64,000 nucleotides of DNA. Source: Annona cherimola. Its lineage: Eukaryota > Streptophyta > Magnoliopsida > Magnoliales > Annonaceae. The stretch is from contig CM059972.1 of the NCBI GenBank assembly GCA_030490835.1, positions 52,309,563 through 52,373,562 on the forward strand. The letters run 5' to 3'. The number at the start of each line of letters is the position of its first letter. Position 1 is the first letter of the stretch. The notes below the pieces were generated by a model. It did no database searches. It was not told the DNA's origin and saw only the letters and a program-made list of their open reading frames with translations. This document shows, piece after piece, positions 32,071 to 44,328 of the stretch. The translations under genes and the position numbers were made by a program.

Positions 32071-33349
32071 CTATCTTATTTTACTGATCTCTATTTCATC
32101 TTTCGGTGCTTCAAATTGCACATTTTTATTTCTACAATCAATTGTCGCACCCCATTGACTTAGCCAATCCATCCCTAATATGACATCAAACTCTTTCATG
32201 GGTAATAGGATGAGATCAGCTTCTAATATTTTTGTTCCTATCCTGATAGGACATGCTTTGCAGATTTGATTTATACTTGCCAATCTATATACTGGGGATT
32301 CTACATGTATAGTACTACTAGTTTCCTCTACCCGTAGTGCGTGTGTGATTACGAATTGGTATGATATAAATGAATGCGTAGCTCCAGAATCAAATAAAGC
32401 TACTGCAGAATTTTCCAAAATATAAATCATACCTGTAATCACTTTTTCCTCCATTTCTTGTGACTCCGTTCGGGTGAGGGCTTGGACACGCACTGGGTTG
32501 GTAGCAGTACCGGGTCGATTTGTGATGGCGGGGAATTTTTGCTGGGCCGGCCTCCCTCGAGCTTGTGCTCCTTGTGGCTTATTCGGACAATTGGGCGAAA
32601 TGTGTCTGACTTGACCACAGTTGAAGCATTTTATTATCTTGGCTTCGTCGGTCCCGCAGTCCCGGGCCACATGACCCGTTTGGCCACATTTGTAGCATTT
32701 CCCCGTTCCTTGTAAACATTCGCCTGAATGGCGTTTGTGGCAAGTTCTGCAAGTCAGGGTGCTCTGTGTCTTGTCGCCGATCTTCTTTCTCTCGACGATT
32801 CCCCTTTTTCCTTTATTAGCCTCACCTTTCTTGGAGGCTGTAAAGAATTGTTTTTGAGCTTGCCTAAGCTCCTGAGTCCTCATAGACTCCATCTCCAATG
32901 CCCTAGCCCTCTCAATGCTAGAGGCATAGTCCTTTATTAATAATGGGGCTAACCCCTCTCTTAGCTGGAGTCTCAATCCCCTCTGGAACCTTTGTGCCTT
33001 GTTTTCCGGCACATTGGCTATCCACGACACATATCTTACCAATGCATTGAACTTTGTGGCATACTCCGTAACTGTCATCCTACCTTGGTAAAGTTTCTCA
33101 AATTCTATCACCCTCTGGCTCTGCAGCCCTACAGGGAGATATTCTTTATTAAATTTCTCCAAAAATTCCTGCCACGTAACTTGCTCCGGGTGTGGCATCG
33201 TGACCATCAGCGTTTCCCACCATTCATAAGCGTCTTTTACCAGTAGGTGGGTAGCGCACAATACTTTCTGCTGATCATTGCAAGGTGATATCCTGAATAA
33301 TTTCTTAATCTCTGTGATCCACTGTTCAGCAATGAGGGGGTCTGGTTCC
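32071..33349 (-). pseudogene. gag and protease of element C, N-terminus lost
   Basis: Open in one frame from the break at 33349 (EPDPLIAEQW) to TAG at 32071-32073. It holds most of the Gag domain, two zinc knuckles (CYKCGQTGHVARDC and CFNCGQVRHISPNC) and the aspartic protease with DSGATHSF. The TAG follows KIR, where element A has a Gln codon after KLR, so a single C-to-T change separates gag-protease from RT. About 150 N-terminal residues present in A and B are missing, because the next base (33350) begins an unrelated LTR. Confidence 0.87.
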
Positions 33350-34823
33350 TGTAACACCCCATTCAAAGAATTACTCAAGAACTAGTCAATGGGTACTACA
33401 CAATCTAGGAAAAATTCGGCAGCATCTCCCCATAACATACAAGGGGTAATATGGAATACATGACCTGATATTCATAACATTTCCATCTGTAATATTCAAT
33501 CCTATTTATATACTTGCATCTTTATATAATAAGAACATTCATATAGAAGGAAATCATTAAATATCTTCCTTACACAACAAACAGATATAATAGTCATGCA
33601 TATGTGCATCAACAAGGATTATAATCCAATCTGAAATACCAAATACATTATAGTTGTCAAAGCGAATCCGCCTAAATAATTGTCTACATATATGATTATC
33701 AAAAAGAGCACAAATCTAAAAGAACTGAAATCCACATATTGTGCTAGGGTCTCTCATGTTTGATCTTCAACTTGTCCCATCCTTAAGTTCCCCTTCTGAC
33801 CTGCGATCTAAAAGCACAATAACAAATGATATGAGTCTAAATAGACCCAGTAAGTAGATAGTGGTTAGCACAAAATGGAAATAAGCATAATGATGGATGC
33901 TCATATAGTGATGAAGCTAATGCACATGGGTCCAATACCCACTCCCAAGATCATATGCATATAACCATACACACAAATTCAACAACACAACCAATCATCT
34001 ACTCATGTCCATCAAGGGCCATGAACAACCCTCTCCTCATGTCAATCAGGGGCCATGAACAACCCTTACAACCAACTATTTGAGATAACACATCATACAT
34101 AACAGACAATGAAACACGTCGCAAACCACTCATACAACATCAACACAATTCAGATTCAACAAATAGATCTGTCACACAAGCATTTTATCAAACACATGAT
34201 AGGTGCGAAATGAAAGAACCTTCAATTCATACTCTCGATTGGGGCAAATCAATTCACGTCACATTCCAACAATATAAAACTGTGAAGAAGTCTTTTACAT
34301 CATAGAAATCGCACATTCAAGTAAATTCCCCATGAACCCTAACTGTTACGAACTCTACGCCTAATACCATGGAGTCGTTAGAAGCTATACATTCCCTCTA
34401 GCCTCGCATCGCGTTTAACATAAAATTTCATCACTAAATCGAGAAGGGCCAACATCTACTTACCTTGATCGTGATCCCTCCCAAGACAGCGACCCTAGGT
34501 GTGGACTGCAGAAATTCGGAGCCTTGGAGCTTCCTGGACTCGGATCTATGACCTCCCACAAGGGGCGCTGCCCCCTTGACCCCCGCGACCTGACCGGTCA
34601 GGTCGAACCCCGTACCTACTCTGTGAAGGGAAAAAAATAGTTATAGTGTTTAACAATGACACGCTAATCATACACATTAAAATTTATACTCAGTGTGCTA
34701 AGATCATAATACATGCATATATGTTATGCATCCATTAACATTATAAACTCCTAGTGGCATGTTCATAAGTTATCTCATAAATAGAGAAGGGTCATAATGA
34801 AAATAAAATACCTGGTCCTTACA
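33350..34823 (-). repeat. LTR-like fragment of another chromovirus family
   Basis: On the minus strand it ends GGGGTGTTACA at 33350, the usual 3' LTR end of many plant Tekay-like elements, and may start TGTAAGGACCAGG at 34823. It contains a version of hairpin 1 (33832-33849, stem TGGGTCT/AGACTCA), linking it to the other chromovirus LTRs here. No 5-bp duplication matches across the two ends (GTTCC left, ACTGC right). No primer site or polypurine tract adjoins it in the expected place. It abuts truncated gag of element C on the left and the Athila-like relic on the right. Confidence 0.5.
34587..34604. repeat. 18-bp perfect palindrome
   Basis: GACCTGACCGGTCAGGTC is its own reverse complement. 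About 15 bp to its left is another inverted repeat, CAAGGGG-CGCTGC-CCCCTTG (about 34559-34578). Both are GC-rich within an AT-rich LTR fragment. They may be part of an LTR structure; no function is evident. Confidence 0.6.
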
Positions 34824-34839
34824 ACTGCTTGAAAACCAA

Positions 34840-35805
34840 AATGCCCAACATGCCACTACCTCATCCCATAGAGACCAGGGCAAACTCCCTAGCCAACCGA
34901 AAGTAAACCCTAGGGAACAAGTGCAGGCAGTTACCTTGCTGAGTGGAAAGCAGCTCGACCCACCTCAACCACCTCAAATTAACATTGAAAAGGAGGCCGA
35001 GCAAAAACAGAAGTAAGAAGATGAGCCACAACCCGAACCAGTGGTGGAGAAGCCGTACGTCCTATCACCTCCTTATAAGCCTCCTCTTCCCTTCTCTCGA
35101 AGGCAAAGACTGAAAAAACTTCCAAAGCAATTCAGAAATTTATTTCAACACTCAAGAACCTATCAATCAGCGTGCCATTTCTCGACATGATCTCTCAGAT
35201 GCTAACTTATGCAAAATTCCTAAAGGAGATGTTGTCCAACAAAAGGTAGCTCGAGGAGCATGGAACCATTACACTTACTGAGGAGTGCAGCGCCATCTTG
35301 CAGAACAAGCTACCTGAAAAGCTAAAGGATCCGAGGAGCTTCTCTATTCCTTGTGCTCTTGGAAATTTTCAAATTAGCAAGACACTAGTAATCTCGGAGC
35401 TAGTGTAAGTTTGATCCCTCTCTCCATCTGTAAAAAGCTAAACATCGGCGATCCAAAACCAACTTCTATGTCTCTCCAATGGCCAATCGATCAATCAAAT
35501 TTTCGGTTGGCATTCTTGAAGACGTTCCCTTGAAAGTCAGCAAGCTGTTCATCCTAGTCGACTTTGTAGTCCGCAACATGGAGGAGGACCGCCAAATTCA
35601 AATCATTCTTGGACGACCTTTCTTAGCCACTGCTGGAGCCATTATAGACGTCAAGAATGGTCAACTTTCTCTGACAGTTGGAGATGAGAAAATGGAATTC
35701 AACCTCCTCTCAGCCATGAAAAACTCCTCTCTCAATAACTCTTGTTTACGGGTTGACGTGATCAATGAATCAATAGACAAAGAAATTTCAAGTAACTTAA
35801 CTTAG
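34840..35805 (+). pseudogene. Athila/Tat-like gag-protease relic
   Basis: Pieces of one polyprotein appear in more than one frame. A segment about 34906-35015 reads NPREQVQAVTLLSGKQLDPP, a motif typical of Athila/Tat gag. A segment about 35040-35130 has PPYKPPLPF. About 35170-35400 has YAKFLKEMLSNKR and LTEECSAILQNKLP. An open stretch at 35479-35805 holds the retropepsin-like part with ILGRPFLAT and NGQLSLTVGDEKM. Stops and frameshifts separate the parts. RT, RNase H and integrase of this element are absent downstream, so it is internally deleted as well as decayed. Confidence 0.75.
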
Positions 35806-37573
35806 ACGTACACAAGTAAAGGAGAAGCTGCAGAAGACTTGAATCAACAAGTTGCTACATCTGTGGCAACATCTGAAAGCGGGAGATCAAAACAACAAAA
35901 ATTTGATTAACAAAAGAGAAAAGATGACAAACTAGTAACTATTTGTTCTCCTTCTTGTCGTTCTTTTAAAACTAATTACAGTGATTCATTGGTAGGACAA
36001 GTTCTAAAGCAAGTATGGAGGCCAACTCAAAGAATGACAAATGCAAGAAAATCTGGAGGCAAGAAAAAAAATCAGGGAAATGAGAAAGTTGGAGTTGGTT
36101 CACATAAGATGATCAAACTGAAGTCAAGCTGACGACTTTAAAACAAGCACTTCTCGGGAGGCAACCCGAACTTTTCCTATTTCAGGAAAGTTTTAGTTTT
36201 ATTTTTCTTAGTTTCTTTTTTTTTAGAAATTTGATACTTTTTAATTTGGAGTTTTATTGGTTACTTTTCAGAGCTTACTTGGAATGAAGCACCATGGATG
36301 AAAATTCGGTTCAACTCGCCAAAATAGGGAAGTTAACATCTCACATTTTTACAATTACTCCCTTTATTTTGATGGCATGATCTACATTGAAGACAATGTC
36401 AATTTCAAGCGTGGGGGTGAATGCATTGCATTAATTTTTTCTGAATATTTTTTTCACTACCCTGATGATTATATTTTTGTCATGATTATAATTTTTGTCA
36501 CATTTTGAAATTTTTTTTTTGAAAATTTTGGGTAATTCTTGCATAAATTGTGATATTAGATTTGCATAATTGTGATATTAGATTGATTGAGACCCCATTT
36601 TGAACTCTTGTATGTCTTATAAGCAAACCATACTTGGAATTTCAAAATCTTTGAGTTAGGAAAAGTTGAACCTTAATGAGATGTTAAATTTGTTTTTGAG
36701 CATGTACTTGTTGAAAATACTTGGATTTTTGTCCTGAATCACTTGATGAAATTGATATACCTAGGAACCAATTCTGTTTTCTTTCAAAATTATTATCAAA
36801 GGTTTTTCTAATACACACAATTGTCATTTGAGAAGGTAGTTTTTCCCATATACATGAAAAATTTTATTCTGTTTGAAGAAATTTCCAAAGTCAAAACTCA
36901 ATTTAACCAATTCGTGGACATGATTAAGGTAATTTTTTTATTATGAGCCTATCTTTGAAAGTATAACAGTTGCTTACCCCCATTGAGCCTGGACTTAAAT
37001 TTTTTTTCAACCTCAATTCTCACTTAGTTGAACCAACTTTGAAATTGAATTCTAAGCTGAAAGTGAAACGGGAATAAGGTTTGATCTCCCGACTATGCAA
37101 ATAATGAAAATGACTTCCTAGATACCCTGAAATATGGTGAGGGAAATTATTGCCGGACTTGGTTAAAAAAAACACTAAACCAAGGGTGAACAGGCTTGAA
37201 AGAAAATGAAAGCACTAAGTGTGGGGGTAACATTATTTCCCGTTATAAAATGAGGCTTAAGTCATGTGGAGATGGTTCAATTTTTTTGAAAATATTTGAA
37301 ATTTTATTTCTTGTGCCAAACCTAACTGTTGTCCTACTAAGCCCTTATGATCCTATGAATTGGCTAATTGAGTTGGTAAAAGAAATTTAAATGTAAAAAC
37401 TTGATGAGATGTACATGAGATAACTTGACTGATATTTTCTACATTACTACCATTATTTGAATTATTAAATGTGTATAGAATAACTAGGTAAATGGGGAAG
37501 AAATCTGATAATTAGGAGTTTACTGTGGGAGTTTTTGAGCTCTTAATGATTGAAAGCACGGTAGGTGACGGGG
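35806..37573 (+). other. non-coding 3' part of the Athila-like relic, before the solo LTR
   Basis: AT-rich sequence without a sustained coding frame. It carries the GGGAGGCAACCC motif (about 36157) common after pol in Athila/Tat elements. It also has two AAGYGTGGGGGT tracts (36407-36420 and 37216-37230). The element resumes at 41585 after the solo LTR. Confidence 0.6.
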
Positions 37574-40500
37574 TGTGGCGCCCCAACCCGAGCGTCACAT
37601 CCTTACCTCAGGATCTATTGATTAGTAAATGTGAATCAGGATTGTTGCCCTGATCACGCGGCGGGTTCTTATTGGATTTTTATCCAATTAAATATATTTC
37701 ATAGAAGTTTGATTCCTTCTTATTTTCGTCTCATGCATATCTGAGTCATTCCCATCCAATAATGGCATAATAAAGCATGATGTTCAAAAACCTTTCATCA
37801 TTCTCATAAATCAGATGTCACTGCATGTATCATCATAGATGTCAACATAAAACATCAAAGTATTTACAATTATACGACATAAGTTTTTCATTAATATGAA
37901 ACTTATAATGTCTTCCCATTTCTTCAATGGATGACTCCTGCTCCTTTGCCAGGTTTCATCTTTCACCTGTCTATGGGTTTGGAAAACAAAACGTGAGTTG
38001 AAATTCAACTCAATAAGCAAGCTGTATATTTTGCAGGCAATTCATTTTGAAAGCAACATTCTTCAAAAACATTTCCCTCCATTCAGTAGAGACACTTATC
38101 AAGTGATCAACTACTTATGGAGCAAAAACCTTTTCATAAATCATTCAAACACTTTTCATAAACATGGGATGTGCAAATTCATCATTTCCATTGATGACGT
38201 TATCCTTCATGTGACGGTACGCTAGCACGGGAAACACTCTTTTATAGCATGATCCTTTCCATCTTTGGCGTCGGACCTACCGACTTGGCAACGTCAAGGG
38301 GGACTCCTTGTCCACTTACTACCTCGACTAGCCTACTTGATTTCCATTCCATGCATGACTTTTAGTCACCCCGGCGTTATATACCCCCTTACATATGGAA
38401 CCTGTCATTCTCATGTAGAGAATTCTTTGCACCATCCCTTTCGAAACATCGTTTCAACGAAACATCATATAAACTCATGTTTCAACACATTTCATGCATA
38501 ATTGCGAAACCATAACCAATCATTTATTTCAACAGAAATAAACATTTCAATCTCATAAAAATAAGGAATGGCCATCCTTAAATACATTATAATGCAAACC
38601 AAAATCATTTAGAAAGCTGCTTGCTTACCTGAAGTTCTTAGCTTTCCGTCACCACTTTCTCTTTGCCTTTGCCTACATAAAAATGATAAGATTTTTCATA
38701 CATTTCCTTTCCTCATATTTCACTTAGTTTTCCAACCCATTCCATATACACACATCATTTATTTGACTACACAAGTCATCATACACATATATGGCTCATT
38801 TTGCACCCATTAACATAATTTACACACATTCGGCTATCATATATCATAGCATATACATATAACCCTAAAATTAGGGTATTCATTTCAATATCATAAAATT
38901 CATTTCATACACATCATTCATAGCTTCATTAAGCTTACTTTGCCATTTTTTCCCATTTTTCCAAAACACACATATGGGTGTTTCTTCTACGTACATAGCA
39001 TTGCCTTAGCGTCATAAATCAAGTCCACAATTTTGGATTAAATACCATACAATCTCAAACAGATTCATAAACATGGTATTCATCTCATTTTCATGCATTT
39101 TTGCATAAAATCACTTTTCATAAGTCATTCATCACCTATTTACCGTCATCCCTTCACATAAGCTCATTTAACGCATAAACTTGATGCATTTCATAAAATT
39201 TACTAACTCAGAAATTCAATCCATTTTTCAGGGGTTTAATTACCCTTAATCATCACTGCATTTAGGGTATTTTCATGGGATTTAAATCCATTCACCCATA
39301 GGTTTCCAAAACAGCAAGTTTGGAACCCGTTTTTACCCATTTAACGTGTCTTTCGACACATAACCCTAGGCAGTTATATAAATCCGAAATTTCAGCATAT
39401 AAACCCCACTTTTCTTAATCCATATTTAAGTATTTAACACATATATCAATTTGGATCATTTCTACATAGGTTTCATATTTCTGTTTGATTTTCTTCTCAA
39501 ACTAACCATATATGCTGAAATTAGGCGTGCTGAAATCTTACAATCTTGAATTAATATCAAATCAAGTATTTTTGATTTTAAATTTCTACCATACCTTAAT
39601 AACTTCATCAATTAACTCTCATAAAATTTTCAGCACGAAATATTGACATTACATATTTATTTGGGCATTTTTACCTTGATGAACAGTAAACTCCATTTCC
39701 AGATAGCCTGATTGACGTTATTTATGGGGTCTATTTCCACAAATCAAAACCTAATTTTTAATTTTTTTATGTGATCCCAAATATGTCCTGTATATCATGT
39801 AAAAGTTTCAGCTCAAAAATATTTGTAGAAAAATTATTAAAAATCCTTTTCTACAGCTGATCCTGTCACCCGTTTTACCCTGTTTGGGCTAAACTTCTCG
39901 GATTTTTAATTTGCAAAGTACTTATCATTTAAGCTGAAAATTGGGTCGTTCCTTAATCACCACATAAGTATTAATTCCAAAAATGTTCATACTAAAATTC
40001 ATCCATTTACTATTCCGACCATAATTTAGTTTTCAACATCATATACTTACTTGAACTTGAGGGGATTCAATCCAAAATTGAAAGACTTGCTTTCCTCCAC
40101 TTCTCCTCTTTCTTTCTTCCTCTTTTTCCCTTGACTTCCCTTGGTTCTCCTCTGCTTGGCACGTTCAAGGGGCTGGGAGTTAAATAATTTTGCTTTCTTG
40201 CTAAGCAAGAAAACCTCTTGTGCGTTCACACCTTCTCTCTCTCATGTGAACGTGCATGCCTTTGAAGAGCTGGATTTTTCCCACTTGTGGGACCCACTTG
40301 AACGGCAATTCCACACCCATTCAATGCTCCCTTATCTACCATATGAGGTGGGTGAATATGGGCCAAGTAAAATTGCATTTTTGCTTTTACCAAAATCTAC
40401 AAAATCTGCATCATCTTTGACCGTCTAATGCATCTCCAATTCACGTCCCAGCTGCTGCCCATTTTCCATTTTTTTTCTCTTCAAAAACGTGGGTAATTTA

Positions 40501-41579
40501 TGACTCTAATTACCCTTTAATTCATGCATTAATTTTATGCACATATATTTAGCAAATATTGCAGCAACTTAACACCAAAAATCACATTTTTTCTCCACCA
40601 CAAATTGTCCACGTTTTCAGCAGTATATACCTACCTTTTTGCATTTTTTAATTGCTGCAAATCTCCATTATTAGATGCAAATATCATGTAATTATATCCC
40701 TGCAACATTTAGGCATTTTTGAAAAAAAAAAAAAATCAATTTGGACAGCCCAAACAGCCTTGGACGTCCCTTCCTTGCCACCTTCTCCATGACTTTGAAA
40801 TTTCATCATAACATGCATTAAATGGAGGGATAATTCTCATATTTATGCATTTCATATAATTACATAAAATACCCAAAGAATGGCCTGCAATTTTCCACCT
40901 CAAATTCCCTTTCCATCAAGCATTAACTCTTGGTACTCTAGCATTAATGGTAGGTTACTTTTGTGGAGCATAGGTCAAACATGCTCACCTTTTTCAATGC
41001 AGGCATTTTCTCAATACTTCATGTTTAATCCAAGCCATCCAAATAAACATCTCACCATTCCATTCAACCGTTTCAAATTTCAACTCAATCTGAGTTTTCT
41101 AGCTCCCGATATAGCAATTTAAAGTTAACGGTTGAAATGAACATATACTTAAAAATTCATAATTCTCATTTCATCAAGAATTTTCATAATTTTTTTCATT
41201 CCATTATACCAAGCCCATCATTAACAATTTTCATCTCAAATTTCACTTGAATCCGCCTTACAGGCGTTGAGTTATGAATTTTCTAATATTTTCCATCAAA
41301 CTTGTCAATTTCCATATTAATCTCCATAATTCATTTTAAATAATGGAAAATGATTTTTCATGATATATTTGCACATTTAAATCATAAATAATTCATTCTA
41401 AATCCATTGTCTCATTTAGGCTCAAAATCATTAATCACATCATTAATGCTAACCCATAACCCTAATTGCCATAATTAGCAAAAATCAAATAATGCCTTCA
41501 TAATTCCATAATTCACAAATAATCATCATATACATGTTCAATACATACATACGGGTCCTACATGGGTTAGGGTTTCACA
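37574..41579 (-). mobile_element. solo LTR of family A inserted in the Athila-like relic
   Basis: 4006 bp from TGTGGCGCCCCAACCC to GGGTTTCACA (minus orientation), related to the element A LTR but about 1.4 kb longer. A perfect 5-bp target duplication, CGGGG, flanks it at 37569-37573 and 41580-41584. No internal region is present, so it formed by LTR-LTR recombination. It contains hairpin 2 (37632-37658), hairpin 1 as a 19-bp near-palindrome (37994-38012), and a reduced GC-rich block (about 38264-38335). It shows what the full-length family A LTR looked like. Confidence 0.9.
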
Positions 41580-41584
41580 CGGGG

Positions 41585-42939
41585 TGTACAGTATTAGTCA
41601 TGTGAGAAGGGACTGTTGACTGAGATTTTCAAAGAGTGCCATGTTTCGAAATTTTTAGTTTAATACTCTCATTAGTTTTTGATGATTTCCTAAACCTTTA
41701 CTTTTCACTCTTTGCTCAAAGTTTTGAAATTTCGCAATCTGTTCTTGAATTCCTTTGTATTTCCTTGAGGATAAGCAAAAGTTCAAGTGTGAGGGTATTT
41801 GATAACTGAAAATTAATAATATATTTTATAGGCATTTTATACCAATTTGGTGGGTAATTAATTGTGTTTCATGTTAAATTTGCTCTAAAATGTGGTTTTG
41901 CAACATTTGGGTATTAAATATTAATTTCAACTTATTTAAACAATTTTTGTAATCTTTTGGCTTGAAATTATAATTTTATTTGTTGCCATAAAATTAAATG
42001 AGTTTGAATATTTTTTTTTGGAAACCCATTTTTTAATTTGAGCAATTAATGACTTAAAATATATTTTTTTATTTTGTAAAAAAATAAATTTCAACAAGTG
42101 GGGCCCACCAGATATTTAGCAATAAATCAAGACCGTCCGTTTCAGCCCTTTTAATCAATGGCCAAAAAATCAACTGGAAATCCGTGCAAAAATCCAAACG
42201 GTGCAATCGTCCAACCCACATAAATCTGGACCGTCCATTTCCATGCCAAAAATTTTCCAGCCGTCCAGCAGCAAATCTCCACCGTTTAAGTCATATCACG
42301 TCCATGATTCATCAGAATTTAGTGGGCCATTCAAGAGCGTCCAACTCATCTGCACCAAAAATCTGTCTAAACCAACTGATCTCAGTCATCCAAAGCAAAG
42401 ATCCAGCGACCAGATTAATTTTGCAACACAGATCACGTCCATCAGCACCATCCATCCACAAATTTTAGCACCGCCCAAAGTCATCTCTGCATCATTTCCG
42501 TCCGAACAGATTTCCAATCTGAGCTGTGGGCCCCACAAGTCTAAGGAACGGCTAGAAAAATTCAACGCCCAAGATGATCTTCACCGTCCATAAGCTGCCT
42601 AGAAAATTAATCCAAGCAGTCCCGAAATTTCACATGGGCCCCACAAGCTATCCACATCGTCCAGATTTTATGCAGAAAATCAACGACCAATCAGTTATCC
42701 CCCAAACCAGCAAGCGTCCAAGATTGTAATCCAAATTAAATAATTATACCACTACCCGTTGCAAAAGACGCATGTGAAATCTTAAACCCTAGGTACTCGC
42801 ACTCTCGTTTTCTCTACTCGTTCTAATTTGCAATTTTCTCTTCCTATTTTTCTAATTCTTTTTCATTTTATTTGCAATATTCCCTTCCCACTTTTCTATT
42901 TTATTCGACAAGAAAGCATTTAAAAGCAAAGTTTATAGT
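41585..42939 (+). repeat. 3' end of the Athila-like relic: polypurine-like tract and probable LTR
   Basis: After the solo LTR the relic resumes and reaches AAGTGTGAGGGTA (41785-41797), matching the tract before the 3' LTR in Athila/Tat elements. A probable LTR starts TGATAACTG at about 41800. No partner LTR is visible, so its right edge is uncertain; it reaches at most the triplet array at 42940. The part about 42120-42720 is dense in CGTCC/CCGTCC motifs spaced 20-50 bp apart, and the open frames there appear to be a by-product. Confidence 0.5.
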
Positions 42940-44180
42940 CTACTACTACTACTACTCCTACTACTGCTACTCCTACTGCTACTACTACTACTACTACTAC
43001 TGCTGCTGCTACTACTACTACTCCTACTACTCATACTACTCCTACTACTACTACTACTATTATTACTATTATTACTATTATTACTATTATTATTATTATT
43101 ATTACTATTACTATTATTACTATTCTTATTATTACTACTATTACTACTATTATTACTACTACTACTATTACTATTATTATTACTATTACTATTACTATTA
43201 TTATTATTACTACTACTATTACTACTATTATTACTATTATTATTACTATTACTATTACTACTACTACTACTATTACTACTACTATTACTATTACTATTAC
43301 TATTACTATTACTATTATTATTACTGTTATTATTATTATTATTACTACTACTACTACTATTACTACTACTACTATTACTACTATTATTGCTACTACTATT
43401 ATTATTATTATTCTATTATTATTATAATTATTATTAATAGTACTATTACTACTACTCCTACTACTACTACTACTAGACTACTCCTGCTGCTGCTGCTACT
43501 ACTGCTGCTCCTACTGCTGCTACTCCTCCTACTGCTACTCCTACTGCTACTCCTACTCCTGCTACTACTACTACTCCTCCTACTACTCCTACTCCTCCTC
43601 CTCCTACTACTATTATTACTATTATTACTATTATTATTATTATTACTATTACTATTATTACTATTATTACTATTATTATTATTACTACTATTATTACTAT
43701 TATTATTACTATTACTATTACTATTATTATTATTACTACTACTATTACTACTACTACTGCTGCTGCTGCTACTATTACTACTACTATTACTATTACTATT
43801 ACTATTATTATTATTATTATTACTATTACTACTACTGCTGCTGCTACTACTACTACTATTACTATTACTATTACTATTACTATTACTATTATTATTACTA
43901 TTATTATTATTATTATCACTATTACTACTACTATTACTACTATTACTACTATTACTACTACTACTATTATTACTATTACTACTACTATTCTATTATTATT
44001 ATTATTATTCTATTATTATTATTATTATTCTATTATTATTATTATTATTCTATTATTATTATTATTATTAAAAATAACTATTATTATTATTAGTATTAAA
44101 AAGAACTATTATTATTATTATTATTAAAAACAACTATTATTATTATTATTACTATTATTATTATTATTATTATTATTATT
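42940..44180. repeat. 1.24-kb imperfect triplet array, (TAC/TAT)n with TGC and TCC variants
   Basis: Almost all triplets are TAC or TAT, with blocks containing TGC and TCC (42960-43010 and 43485-43615) and a few AAAAATAAC-type interruptions near 44070-44135. It shifts phase in several places. The long predicted Tyr- and Leu-homopolymer frames are artefacts of the repeat. It lies between the Athila-like relic and the 5' end of the RTE LINE. Confidence 0.95.
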
Positions 44181-44328
44181 GTTCTATTGCCAGTAAGAGT
44201 TTCTATCTTACTACCGGTCCCAAACCCGGAAAAAAGCGAAGGTTGGCATGTCAGGTTGCCAACCGGTGCTATTAAAAATCACTGCCGCATCTCTTATGTA
44301 TTCTGAAAATATATTAAAAGTCGTTAAC

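Larger units (their letters stand above)
15616..33349 (-). mobile_element. element C: Ty3/gypsy chromovirus, minus strand, interrupted by copia and 5'-truncated
   Basis: Reading on the minus strand from right to left: gag-protease (33349-32071), RT-RNase H (32070-30615), the copia insertion (19688-30609), integrase-chromodomain (19687-18153), polypurine tract (18128-18117) and 3' LTR (18116-15616). The 5' LTR, primer site, any ORF0 and the start of gag are missing because the element is broken at 33350. Apart from the copia insertion the coding region present is well preserved: one TAG (32071-32073), one TGA (19005-19007) and a 21-bp in-frame deletion in the integrase zinc-binding region. Confidence 0.88.

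Noticed and set aside
32482..33246. Plus-strand open frames opposite element C gag
   Set aside because: Antisense shadows of the gag-protease frame.
33350..34823. A clean solo LTR insertion
   Set aside because: No 5-bp target duplication matches at the two ends, and the target (gag of element C) does not resume on the right.
42184..42593. Two overlapping open frames of 94 and 130 codons
   Set aside because: They lie in the CGTCC-rich part of a probable LTR and have no recognisable protein features.
42872..44071. Long open frame of almost pure Tyr then Leu
   Set aside because: It is the triplet array read in two phases; no protein signal.
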